The position numbers and the translations under genes were made by a program. Below, piece after piece: positions 22,801 to 34,230 of a stretch of DNA of 64,000 nt. Within the stretch, counting starts at the first letter, position 1, and every line of letters starts with the position of its first letter. The DNA is from Pachyseris speciosa (Eukaryota > Cnidaria > Anthozoa > Scleractinia > Pachyseridae): positions 192,501-256,500 of the forward strand of contig JAEMWC010000967.1 in NCBI GenBank assembly GCA_016490735.1, given 5' to 3'. Under the pieces are notes generated by a model. It worked only from the letters and a program-made list of their open reading frames with translations. It was not told the origin of the DNA and did no database searches.

Positions 22801-24704
22801 GTGTGTATTTTACCTTGTGATTGCTGTTTTGGACAAAACCTGAAGATCTCAATCTGACTGGTATTCAGAGGGATTCAGAGTCACTTTCTGTAAGTTATGT
22901 TGAACAAAACAATTATAATTTTATTGGAAATACCATGTTCAGTTTGTGCATCTCTGATTTAATATTTCAGGTAAATTCAAAGTTTCAGCTCCGAAGTCAC
23001 CAACAGTGATTATAAAAGGTGAACCTTATTTTCTCTTTTCTTCTTCTTCATTTTCTTTTTTGAGAGAGAAATCAAACCCTCATAATCCTGTGGAGTGATC
23101 AACTACTAGTTAAAGGAGTCTGTAGTCATAACTACAGATCCAAAGTCCTTGCGAAGTGTTTTTCTTTGTTATGATGTCAAAATATATTTTTAAAGAAAGA
23201 GTCCTTCAGTCCCCAGTGACTCCTTTCAGTCTATTCAACTATAATTTTAGATCTTAGCCCTCGACAAGTGGTGGGAGGAGTAACACAAAATCAGTCCTTG
23301 AAAGGTGTTACTTATTTAACCCATTGACTACCGAAGGTTTTTACATTTTCGGAGTGATTTTCCACCTATAAACGATGAATAGCAATTCGTGACTCTTTAT
23401 TTGAACTACCCGGGAAAAGTGGTGCTGTCCTAAGGCACTGGAGGCTCAAGGTTTCTGAAAACGTCATTTTGACGTAGCTGTTTTTTATCCGTGAAGCGAC
23501 AACAATGGCCCAAGTTCGGTTTGCTTGCGATTTCTGCTAAATTTACAGCCATTTTTCATCTTTAGCGGCTGCCTGATGAGCATCATTAAGCGTGACGGTA
23601 GCTAAGAGTCCACTTTCTCAAAGAATTGAGCAAGGTGATGTACTTTGTTGTTGAATTTGGCTTGTTACTCGACAAACTGGGAGTTTGGCCGGTTGGACAG
23701 TTAGTACCTTTGGGACTCGACTATTGATGTATTTCTCGACCTACCGCCACATATTTTGGAATTTCTGAGTACTGAAGATGACCACAAGCAGGAATTTTTG
23801 GCAGTAGGTCGGAGTGGCTGTAGACTTAGTTTTTATGTGAAAGAATTGGGAGAAGGATGGGTGCTGTCAAAAATTCTCGTCATTTCCCAGCATGCAATGT
23901 GGTCTAGATGTTGAAAATGGCGGAAAGGCCCGAATGCACTGGAACAAAAGGCTGTATCTACGCTTGGGAGAAGAATATGAATAAAAAAAGTCATTTCTAA
24001 GCTAGAAAAAGGACTGAATTTCGTTATGATGGTTGAGGTTTGTTTTTTCGGCCATGATTTCCTTAAAAAACATGAAGGCAAAAAGGGGCATTTTTGTCAT
24101 TTCTCTTTGACGTTAAAAACGGTCAGTTTCGTTCTTGTCCAAACTCAAAAGGCCATATTTGGTAAAAATCGCTACGTTTCTTGCATTTATTGGATATCCA
24201 AATTTAAAGGGCATTCCATTTCGTGCTCACAACTAACAGTTAAGGCAATATTCGTGCGATTGAGAAAGTTGCAATGTTTTGAAGCATGGGAGTTTTATAC
24301 GGCCGGTTTTGGCCAGCACGGGTGCCAATGGGTTAAGAGGGGACCTCAAAGGGACTTGAAAGGTACTGATGAAGTTTTTCTCTCTCTTGCAACTAGAAAA
24401 TAATATGATGTGCAGCGATATCCGTGCTGACATCACAGAGAATTTGGGTCTACTTCTTAATGCAGGCAGCGGAAAAAACTGGAAGCACCTTGCGGGACTG
24501 ATGGGGTATGGGAGTACCCACACACAAAACTGGGAATTAACTCCCACTGAGGCCACACAGAAGCTGCTTCATGACTGGTGTCAGCGCAGTGGCTCAACTG
24601 TCTTTAAGCTTTACAGCTATTTAAAGCAGTTGGGCAGGGATGATGCAGCTTGTCTCCTCATCCCATTACTCACCGACCAGGTGAGTGTAGGGGAACTTGT
24701 CTAA
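17519..24704 (+). CDS. TNF receptor superfamily member with death domain
   Basis: Six exons: 17519-17551, 19131-19457, 20938-21145, 22239-22427, 22971-23018 and 24397-24704. Phases match at every junction and give 370 aa. Residues 1-11 form the hydrophobic start of a signal peptide. Residues about 18-165 hold four cysteine-rich domains, with CELCPAGSF, CDCCDCPDN, CTECTKCESG and CVACSICKKGE. A Thr/Ser-rich stalk follows, then a membrane span at about 211-233 (WSLMVVTIILVLLLV). About 280-362 is a death domain with NWKHLAGLMG and a C-terminal LIPLL helix. Such receptors bind TNF-like ligands at the surface and recruit death-domain adaptors. TNF receptors are numerous in corals, and I cannot assign a vertebrate orthologue. 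A strong donor (GTGAGT at 24681) means a further exon could replace the last eight residues. Confidence 0.87.
19805..19893. repeat. (AAAT)n/(AAT)n microsatellite
   Basis: A pure AAAT run followed by more than 20 AAT repeats lies in the second TNF-receptor intron. It generates a poly-isoleucine ORF on the minus strand that is not a gene. Confidence 0.9.
20101..20530. mobile_element. 430 bp MITE, PIF/Harbinger-like
   Basis: The termini GGGCCTCTTCATAT and ATATGAAGAGGCCC are perfect inverted repeats, each flanked by TAA (20098-20100 and 20531-20533). A three-base TAA duplication with GGGCC-type ends fits PIF/Harbinger. It lies within the second TNF-receptor intron. Confidence 0.75.
23320..24332. 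mobile_element. 1.0 kb TTAA-flanked element, copy 1
   Basis: It starts CCCATTGAC and ends GCCAATGGG, flanked by TTAA at 23316-23319 and 24333-24336. CCC/GGG termini with TTAA duplication are the piggyBac pattern. A second, diverged copy lies in inverted orientation at 41005-42012. The two share long internal blocks, such as the one around GATGAGCATCATTAAGCGTG near 23575. No transposase is visible. It sits in the last TNF-receptor intron. Confidence 0.8.
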
Positions 24705-24784
24705 AGAGGCTTGGCAAACTTTATTCTGCACAAGTTTTCAAAATAACTGGATTGAAAGCAACTGATTAGTACTAAATTCCTTCT

Positions 24785-24817
<33 letters not shown>

Positions 24818-26286
24818 CATTTTCATATAAACTTCATTTATTAGACTTTTTATGCACCCTATAATAAAACAGATTTTACCATAATGGGGTAAAATTTCAG
24901 CGTCCAAAAAGGTTATTTTGCACATTTTGTTCCTGATACAAAACTGCTACCCAGATAACTGAATTTGTAACTACAACTCGACATCGGCTGAAAACTAAAT
25001 TCTGATAGTGCAGTCAATCATAGGATGGTTAAAAAGAGCGCATGAAATGTCAGCTGTGACCATTGTATTGAACAGTGTTAAGTGGGATTCTCTTGTGGTG
25101 CTGCTCATTATTCCATTGCCCTCAGACAAGTTCACCTTCACCAGCCTGGTTTGCCATTCAGATGTAGCTACTGAGTAGATATTTCCTCTGGTTGCATTAA
25201 TATTTTTCAATTGATTGAACATTTTGTAAATTTTCCCAGAATTGCACTGGGTACTTTAATATTGTGGAAGATATGGGTTATAATTGTGGGTTCTTGACAG
25301 GATGTTCCAAAATAGAAGGAGTCCTATTACACCTTTAATTACATGCCTAACAATTCTTCATGAGTTACGTTTTTGGGTAAAAAGTGCAAAGATCTAGTTA
25401 GTAACAAGAGAAATGTTGGTCAGGAACTCTTTGGGGCTCATTTATGTTGTCAGTTTAGTAGAAGTTGCACTAATATCAGTGCGTTGCATCAGTTGTGAGA
25501 ACCATGGGTACCGGTTAGTATTGTCCATTAAATCAGAAGTATAGTTAACTATTTTAAAGAAGTTGTGAAGAGTATGATCATGATTCATTACCAGGGATAA
25601 CAATAGTTTTCATTTAAGTTATTTATATTATCGTTAGATAGTACTATATTGTATAGAATTTGATATCTATTAGTTATTATTGATAGTCTTGCAAATTTTT
25701 CTAGACTACTTATGTTCGTTTTTCCTCTTTTTGTTTCCATCCTGAGATTTGAATATTTTTGTCTGAAGCCCCATTTTTCTATAGAAATTATTAGTGCATT
25801 TCAAGACTTGCAGTGGTTTTTATCACAAAATTTTCTGGGATATTTGTTTGTATTTTCTCTGAAGATTAAAATATATTTTTGTACAAATATGTAGTATGAC
25901 AAGAAAGCTTTTTGTGTTCTTTTGTAAGCAAAAGAAAAAAGTGCATATTTTCCGGAGTTTCTCTGTGCTGCTGTATTTTGGTAAAAAAAGATATTTCTTC
26001 CATGAGAGCATGTGATTGATCATTATTATATGATTATTTTTGTACCTCTTGTGGTTAAGAGAGCAATAATTAAAGCATTGAGCTAGAGATAAATGAAGTA
26101 AATTGAAGGGGTTTTTTTATTATCTTTTGTAAAGAGAGCTTGTTGAAGAAAATAGGACTTGTTTTGACTTAATTACATGTATGGCTTGTCAAGTCAAGTT
26201 AAGTAAGCAGTAATTTTTTCTGTTGCAGATTTTTCGTTTTCTAGTACCTTTCCTGATTGGAAGCTGACTAATCATTTGTGTATAGG
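24705..26286. other. TNF-receptor 3' flank, no gene recognised
   Basis: AATAAA at about 24864 is a possible poly(A) signal. A long T tract is at 24784-24818. The rest is AT-rich sequence with no supported ORF or repeat boundary. Confidence 0.4.
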
Positions 26287-26290
26287 TTAA

Positions 26291-26537
26291 CCCTTCAAGC
26301 CCTAAAAATGACCAGGATAGATCTGGTATCTCTGTAGGCAGGATTTGGGAAAGTGCGTTTACACCCAACCATTATTCATGATGAATTTTAAAAGCCCTCA
26401 CTACAGACCTAGCACTACTCCTCAGTGATCAAAGTAATGTTCAAATTTTTTATTTTAAAGCAGATTCTCTACACTACGCATGAAATATGTGGACAACATT
26501 GACGAAAATATGCATGAGGATGTTGGGGTTTGAAGGG
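26291..26537. mobile_element. 247 bp TTAA-flanked MITE
   Basis: It starts CCCTTCAAGCCC and ends GGGTTTGAAGGG, with TTAA at 26287-26290 and 26538-26541. It is a short piggyBac-type non-autonomous element. The stretch 26542-28177 that follows shows nothing I can support beyond a T/G homopolymer near 27310-27330. Confidence 0.7.
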
Positions 26538-28181
26538 TTAACCTTTCACATGCTTTTCATCATGAGGGTAGTCGTAATGGAATTACAGTATGGTAATAAC
26601 AATGTGGCAAGAAAGGAAATCTCTTAACTAAAGAGCCTTATTTTAATGCAGCAATTTGCTTACTGATATTATTTTTGCCAATTTTGGCTTATTGTTGATA
26701 CCTGAATAGGAGAGAATTTAAAATCTCCAGTTTGTGACAATTATTGCCCAACCAGTATGCTGTCTTAGTAAGAATCAAAAGTTGGTTTAGTGAGTTGCAA
26801 TATTATTATGATAGTTTGCGTGATGCAGAATAAGAAAAATGTACATTCAAATGAATGAAAGTTACAACATTGCTTTGCTTTCTGCAAGTGGCAAACAGAA
26901 TTATTTTGAATATAGTTAAGGATGTTCTTGTTCTCATGAAGAATGCCTTCAATTTCAAGCTTGTTGGCAATATTATTAAGAATGCTACTCATATTTATAC
27001 TTATTTACGTTGGCAATGATCTCGCATTTTTATGATCACTTTTGTATGATATATTTAACTGATAAACTATTGAGGATGTTGTGGCAACTTGTGAAGGGTA
27101 GAATTCCAGTCAATTCATCCCATTACCCAGAATGATATACACTGTATCTAACCTCCTAACATTTGGAAGAAAGACTCAGAACTGTGACTTTATAGTAAGG
27201 TCCAAATACAGGTTTCCTAGACAACAGTAAATATTGTTCTACATGTCACGGTACTATTGTGTACAATTCACCTATTCGCTTGCTCGTAAACACCACATTG
27301 ATGAATTTTTTTTTTTTCGGGGGGGGGGGACAAGTTCTCCACAGTTCAAGAAAGTGTAAACATTAGTGGGGTAGATATCTGTGTATTGGGTGTGGTGTTG
27401 ACTGTATTCTATAAATTCACCATATGTATAGAGACAAAAAGGGAACTCTTTCCAATGTCCCAAATGATTTATCACATGATAAACAATAAGCAAATGCATG
27501 GTGGTCGAGTTTATATATGAATAATTCAAATAATATTGTTATAATTTGTCAAATAGTTACTAGATACAGACAACCCTTGGATGTTGAGATGTTAGTGAGC
27601 GCAAGATGCCAATTGCTTCACTGCAGCTAATTTAGTTCATAATAGTGGGGCCTTGTGTAAAAAATAAATTATATCAGTAGAACAAATTGAAGGGCTTTGG
27701 ATAACACTATGCTAAATGACTGTTTTGGGTGAATGCATATTTTGGTCCATGTTTTCTTGAAAGCTAAGGGCAAAACAAAAAAATACAGGGCAATTTTTAC
27801 CACAGGAAAACAACCCTGTATGCAAGAAGTCAGCAATTTTTGAGCAAAATAAAAAAACACTCAAAAAGTCGCTTGGTATAGTGTTATTCCAAGCCCTTAA
27901 TTTATTATGCCACTTTTTCTTGGAAAACACAATGTATTTCAGACAGTAGTATCACAGTTAGCTCTCAACAAATGTAATAAAAGTAGTGCCTTGCTGTACA
28001 TATACACTGTAGTCTACTTCTGACAACTTTTAAGAGAGTAAATAGGTCATTTTTCTGGGATTCCTCACCTTTAGCTCAACCTTTAAGCCAACCGTTTCAG
28101 AGTAAAAATTTTTTGGCCTTTCAAGGGGTGCTCTGGTGTCACTTTGTCACTCGTTTGACTGTCTCTCGCTTGTTTTGTTAA

Positions 28182-28433
28182 GGCCCTGGCAAACAAGGAC
28201 ACATTGTTGCGGACACAAATGTTTCCGTTTTCCCACGCATGCAACGTTTGTTGCGGACATAAAATTTGTGTCAGAGACACAAGAAATGTTTCTGATTTTT
28301 ACCAGAAACATTTTGTCTGCAACAAATGTTTCCCAGTTTGCTCAGCATAGAAACACAACATTTTGTTTTGTGTCCCACTCATTTGCACACCCAAGAAACA
28401 TGAACAGTAATGTGTCCTCGTTTGCCAGGGCCT
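28182..28433. mobile_element. MITE with GGCCCTGGCAAAC termini
   Basis: GGCCCTGGCAAACAAGGACACA at the left is matched by TGTGTCCTCGTTTGCCAGGGCC at the right. The flanks read TTA/TTAA on both sides. ACATTTTGT/ACAAATGTT motifs recur inside. The region 28434-29460 after it shows no supported gene. Confidence 0.7.
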
Positions 28434-29467
28434 TTAAGGGACACATGTCAAGTGCTGTCATAAAGAACACAGAGGAATGTAAACTGGATTGTCCCTGTCA
28501 CAATTTTTCTGCCAATTTCTGTTGCCTGTTTTGGGAGCCATGACACTTCTACCCCTGGAAGGCCTCTGGGATTACAAAATTGAAATAAAGAAAAAACAAA
28601 CTGAATTCTGGTAGTGGTAGTCAAATGATGCTATCCTGAAAGTTGCCTATTGTTGCAAGTTTATAAAACTTCATGAAAATTTGTCGTCATGAAAGTTTCT
28701 AGTAACAAAGGTGTTTGTGCTACCTTCACCATGTTGAAGATTGTTGTTTTGGCTGTATGTGAAGGTTTGTCAGGATGACCTTGGTGGCTATGCTTGTAAA
28801 TAATGGAATGTCATGCAAATAAAGCTCTATTCTACAACATCTTACTGCTCATTGGAGGTTTTGGCAAACTACTGTAAGTTGTTTTTTGGTGTGAAAAATA
28901 TTTTGCTTTTGCTCAAGTTTCTGTGATACGTTATTATAACAAAACCAGATCAGATTCTCATCCAATGAGAAGAAAAACCAAAACCATTCTGACTTGATTT
29001 CACAAACCTTAATTCCCAGCACTTGATACACATTGCTTGTAATCCATAAATCCATGCATCGAGTTGTGATAGGTTATTAAAATGAAGGAAATGTGTTAGG
29101 GATTCAGTCAACCAAGTTAAAATCAGCTCATTGTGCATTTAAAAGAGTTAAATCCTTGTGTAGGTTATTCAATTTACACTAGCACAGCACCACTCTCTCC
29201 TCCACAGAGGCTCAAAGGGACTTTTTGTATTGAGAGAATCCACTGAAAAGTGAGTGCAGGCGTAAAATAAGTTAGTAGTGGTAATGGATCTTTCGGCATT
29301 CACACCTGCACACACTTTACACAGCGGAATCTCCAACACAGAACGAACCTCTATATTTCTCTTTTCGGACACACGCACACAGTGAGAATCATCTGGACAC
29401 ACATTGTGTGCACTGTTTAGGATAATTATGCAAAAACAACTGAGACATAGTCTGTGAAATTGAGGCT

Positions 29468-31785
29468 TTAATATACATTGTGAGCTTTTTCGTTATAAAG
29501 CATAAATTCTTCCAATCTTTCCAATGCTGCTGGGGATCCATGTCTTCTAATGTAGGCCTGTTGACAATAAAATAAAGCATAATTGTCAACATGATGTTCT
29601 CAGTATCAACGAAAACTGAGTCTCATTTACAAAATAGTCCTGTTAGCACCCATTCTAATTTATGGAGAGCTTGTAATAAGTTTTTACATCTACAAACACC
29701 ATGAACATGATGGCAACAATTTGCAAAATGACATTTTTAGGAATATAGAGGAAGATTTTAGAAAGAAGCCTTGCATTTCCAATATAAATGCAAACTAACA
29801 ACACTTTGGTGGCACAAAAGAAATGGCTGTATTGAAACTAAAGATAAGCATGGAGTTCTGCTCTAATGCTTGTGTTCGCAACACAGATTGTAACTGTGTG
29901 GCAGCTTACCCGGAACAAAGAGTATCCCTTCAAGTTATTCCTGCGTGCCTGTTCAGCTATCGTGCTGTATGGGTTAATAAGATGGTGTAGCCTAACAACT
30001 TCCACACAATCATCCCAGCTGTGAAAAGAATTGGCTTGCAGTGAATGAGGGTGTTAATTTGGATTAACAATCTCTTTCAATGTTCCATGCTTAGGTTATG
30101 CCTACAAATGCCTATGCCTTTGCCTGTACAGCAGAGAAATAAACGTTTATCCTTTTCAACGTCACTGTTAAAACTAGATGCAACTGGCATCTCATAATTA
30201 TCACATTTTAGTCTTGACACTAAAAGCTTGAGTCTTGAGTCTGAAATATTTTATCTCTGAAGGAGCATACTACCATAACTGACTTTACACAATCTATTTG
30301 GGGAAGCAGGTTTGGCACAGTGGTGAAAGTGCTTGCCTTCCACCAATGTGTCCCAGGTTCGATTCCTGGACTCAGCGTCATAAGACATTAGTGGGCTGAG
30401 TTTGTTGGTTCTCTACTCTGCTCTGAGAGGATTATCTCCAGATACTCTGGTTTTCCCCTCTACCCAAACACCAACATTTGATTTGATTTGATTTAGAGTT
30501 GTTTTGATTTAGTCTCCTCAATTGGTAGAGCATCTGTGCTGGGCTTATTGTAACAGCTTTCCCGCATAATTTCCCTCCTTAAAACGGAAAAAATAACCTC
30601 TGGCACCCAGGGTGCTACAAAGATTTGAGACTTAAAAAAAAGTGATTATCATCAACGTCATCATCATTTATGACAGGCCCAAGGAGCCACACCCATTGTG
30701 ACCAGAAGCAATCACTTTTACCTTATAACATAAGAACTTTCTTAACATTTATAACATTTATAATTACAGAATCATATGTCGGTAAGAATAAAACAACACA
30801 CAAAAAGCTGGCTTGGAAAACTGCAGTTTCTTATGTGTGGATTTTATTGCAAGGCAAGAACCAATGCTCAAACAAGACAAACATTAAGACGACACTTACA
30901 GTTCTCTTGCCATCATGTCTTCCAGCAATTCCATAATTCTTTGAACTTTTGCCAGGTAATATACCAGTCCTCCAAAATGTCTTGTTGATCTTAAGAGATC
31001 AAATTTTTTATTGTATACAATGTTTTCATAAGTCCTGTGATGTACCTGTAGTCAAGACATGCAAAAAAGATGAAAATAAAATGAATATTACATGTATCTT
31101 TAAATTGTTTGTTATGCAAGGCTTGCCTGACTCGGCTCTAGATCTGTTTTCAAATCTACTATGATTACTAATCACTGTGTTGTCGCTGAGAGTTGTTTTC
31201 AAAGGGGCTTGTACTGGTATGTCAAATGTTGGAGGACTAACTCTAAGGCCTAATATGACTTATGGTATCAATACCCAATAACCCAATTAAGATTTACTGT
31301 GCTACATATAGAATTTACTAACTCTTATATAATCTGCCGAGTCAGGTTCAAACTGTACACAAGCCAGGTCAAGTATATCTTCATGCCGATTCTGTTGAAA
31401 CACCGTCTGCAAGGCAAACACAACCAAAATGAATAAATTTTGGCTTCTACATATCCAGCAAAACAAAACAGCAAAGAAAGCAGACATTCCTTTATTACCT
31501 TCAGATCTTCATCTCTTAGCAGATCAGGCATTTCATGTTTTCTCCCAGGTTTAGGAAAGTATATCAGATTCATCCTATCTCTTTCTTCCCATGTTGCTTT
31601 CCGTAATCTTCCATCCGGCTCTCTTACTGTTATTGACCTAGTCTGATAAAAGGGTTGCAATAACATGACAAAATTATTATTATCATTATTGTTGTTGTTG
31701 CTGTTTTTGTTATTGTTATTGCTAATACTCTCAGATCAAATCTGGTTTTCATTGGCTCCGGACAGTAACCAGCTGTCTAGGGAAA

Positions 31786-31822
<37 letters not shown>

Positions 31823-32000
31823 GTTGTTATTGTTATTGTTATTGTTATTATTATGAACATTTTCAGTGCACTCTCTTAGAACAAGGCCCATTCCTTGGTT
31901 CTGAGGTACTAGGAGTTTTTCACTGAATGGACAGAAACCTGTTAGTATGTGTGCTGTTTCTAAGAGGATGACTTGTTTGCAGCTCTCCTAGAACCGGGAA

Positions 32001-32051
<51 letters not shown>

Positions 32052-33921
32052 TATTATTATTATTATTATTATAACATTTACATATTAATGGTTTATAGAA
32101 TGATCTAAGTGCTTTACAATTTACAGTCTTTGAATAGAAAAATAATAGACAAAAACCTTAATAAAAGTATTGATCTAAATATAAAATTCTCTCCTCAAGA
32201 GATGGAACTCAGAAGTTGGCAGACTGTTCCATAGCCTGGGGACTGCTATATAGAAGGTTTTACCATCATACATCTTTGGAATTACATGTACACAATGTAA
32301 ATACATGTGGAATTATACATGTATAAACTTATTTCCGCTGTAAACCACCAAACCTAAATAAGCTTAAATGTTGTACTGAGGAGACCTGGTATCAGTTGAA
32401 CAAGAATCCAAGGTGTAACAAATTTATGGTTTATCATTCACATGCTAAGTACATTTTTTAATGCTGGCATAAACAATTTTTTTTAAAGCTACATAGTACA
32501 AAAAATACAAATTAAAGTACATCTGAATGTGAATATACAAAAATCACACATTGAACTGCAGATAAGAGAAAGATAGATGTGAATGATCATCACAGTTATG
32601 CTACTAAGGCAGTAGTCAAAAGAAAGCCCAAGAAAATTCAGGCTTGTGCAGGACTTGCACAGGGTCCCTTACAAGCCTGAACTTTTTCAGTCTTTCTTTT
32701 TGCTACTGGTTTAGTAGCATTCATACAATGTAACTGCAACGGTAATTCACATCTCAAAAACCAACACTTCTAAATTCCAATTCAATCTGGAATGCTCGAA
32801 CGTTTAATACATGAGCCCCCAGCTCAGGAAATTGGGCAACCACTCCTCACGCTATCGAGCTTAAATAAATTGATTGATTTGATTTGATCTTATTCTACAT
32901 CTCTTACCCTATCTGAAACACTGGTACTTATATCTGTAAAAACATAACTTGATTCAGAATAATGAGCTAAATCATCATTCTGTTCCAACAATTCATTGAT
33001 TTCTTGTCTTTCTTCCATGACAGGAGGCATTTCCAGCAATTTCTCCGCTTTCTTCTCCACTTCTTCCTGAGCCTGAAATAAACAAACCATATTTCGAGAC
33101 GAATATTAGGTAATTAACTGTTTAATCTGCATATCAATATAATTATATTAGCTGAGTTTATCAGTGAAACATTTTATGACTCCCAAGGATAATGGTATTA
33201 AGTAAGTCCTTCATTATGATCTTTGTCATCGTCATCGTCATTGTTGTCATCTGATCGTTATGGTCATCACAATCATCTTCTTTGTCATCATTATTCTGTG
33301 TTATGCTGTATAACTTTAATTAGATAAGTCACAAACGGTACACTGAATGAACAGCTTACACTTTCTTGCCTAAAAAAGTAACAAGGATTTACCAGAGCCA
33401 TTAAAATTTAAAGCTGTGTAAAAATTGCTTTGTAATTCCGTGGAAGTTTTGAAAATGCCAACTTCTTTGCAGCTGGTATTGGAAGGCCAAATACCTGCAA
33501 GTTGTTGTCAGAGTACAGACAAATAAAACCAATCTCAGTGGAGTCTCAATATAATGTAAGGCCAGGATAATTCAATGATTTTACAACCCCTACCAACACC
33601 TAGCTTGTATCACACCACTTTGCGGTTCTTGATATACGACTTTTAACCTAAGACATCAGCAAATATAACCTTTAGAAATTCGGCATCTGTCATGAGCTTG
33701 TAAGAGGGCACTCTGAGCTCTTGCTTCCTTGCGGAATAAATCTTGTCCAAATTACGACCAGTGATTTTCTTAAGTATGGATGTAACTTCTTTACTATCGA
33801 ATGATAGTATATTCTGGTTTATTTTAGGGGACTCATCAGTGCATAGCGTCCTTGAAACCAGAAATCGTAAAGGAACTTTGAAATTGCTTCTCAAAGTGCG
33901 AAGCCTACACGCAGTCGCCAT
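29468..33921 (-). CDS. MRPS22: Mitochondrial small ribosomal subunit protein mS22
   Basis: Seven exons on the minus strand: 33670-33921, 32908-33072, 31499-31642, 31323-31406, 30900-31045, 29910-30018 and 29468-29557. Phases agree throughout, giving 329 aa (human 360). Landmarks shared with human MRPS22 include EMPPVMEERQEIN, YVFTDIS, VREPDGRLRKATWEERDRM, YFPKPGRK, AQFEPDS-like VQFEPDSADYIR and FDLLRSTRHFGGLVYY. The N-terminus (MATACRLRTLRSNF) is basic and Ser/Arg-rich, as expected for a mitochondrial import signal. mS22 is a metazoan-type protein of the mitoribosomal small subunit. The first intron donor is weak (GTTATA). I chose it over GTCTTA at 33654 because it gives exactly the human spacing up to the MPPV motif. 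The gene is divergent with XXYLT1. Confidence 0.93.
30298..30668 (+). mobile_element. tRNA-derived SINE, second copy of the 11.65 kb family
   Basis: It has the same tRNA-like head (box A GTTTGGCACAGTGGTGAAAG, box B GGTTCGATTCC), the GTTGGTTCTCTACTCTGCTC body and an AAAGTGATTATC end. It carries about 70 bp more before its tail than the 11.65 kb copy. It lies in an intron of MRPS22, in the opposite orientation. Confidence 0.78.
31665..32290 (-). repeat. Microsatellites and a LINE 3' fragment
   Basis: Trinucleotide runs (ATT)n/(TTG)n lie at 31670-31725 and 31783-31852, and (ATC)n/(ATT)n at 32004-32073. From about 32090 to 32285 the minus strand encodes AVPRLWNSLPTSEF, the usual C-terminal end of a CR1/L2-like LINE ORF2, followed by its 3' tail. 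All of it lies in an MRPS22 intron. The poly-Leu ORF in the repeat is not a gene. Confidence 0.65.
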
Positions 33922-34230
33922 CTTGCTTTTCTGTTGATCGCTTCATGTATTGCGACATATACTATAGCTTTTGGTGGCGTCTGCTGACCTTAATTACTGT
34001 TGTTGTAACAGAGTGTACAGCATAGGGGAGGGGAAGGGAGAATCGAACAGGTGAAAGGAACAGGTCAAAGGGTTTTTGAAAACCATTAATGCCAAGGAGA
34101 ATATAGTGACTATCCTATAAAAGAAAAATCTGATTTAAGATCAACAATAACCAACCAAAGAATGTTGGAAAATTATATCGCCTATCCCTACCCTGGTTAG
34201 TAAGACATCAATGCCAGCTCAGGAAACAAA
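33922..34230. promoter_or_regulatory. Divergent promoter region MRPS22/XXYLT1
   Basis: The start codons of MRPS22 (33921, minus) and XXYLT1 (34231, plus) are 309 bp apart with no repeat between them. This layout usually means a shared bidirectional promoter. No TATA box is evident. An upstream ATG at 34211 overlaps the XXYLT1 start in another frame. Confidence 0.55.

Noticed and set aside
23570..23600. Hammerhead core (CTGATGAGCATCATT)
   Set aside because: CTGATGA is present, but there is no GAAA with a pairing stem II or a flanking stem I.
31665..31856. Poly-Leu membrane protein
   Set aside because: Produced by ATT/TTG trinucleotide repeats.
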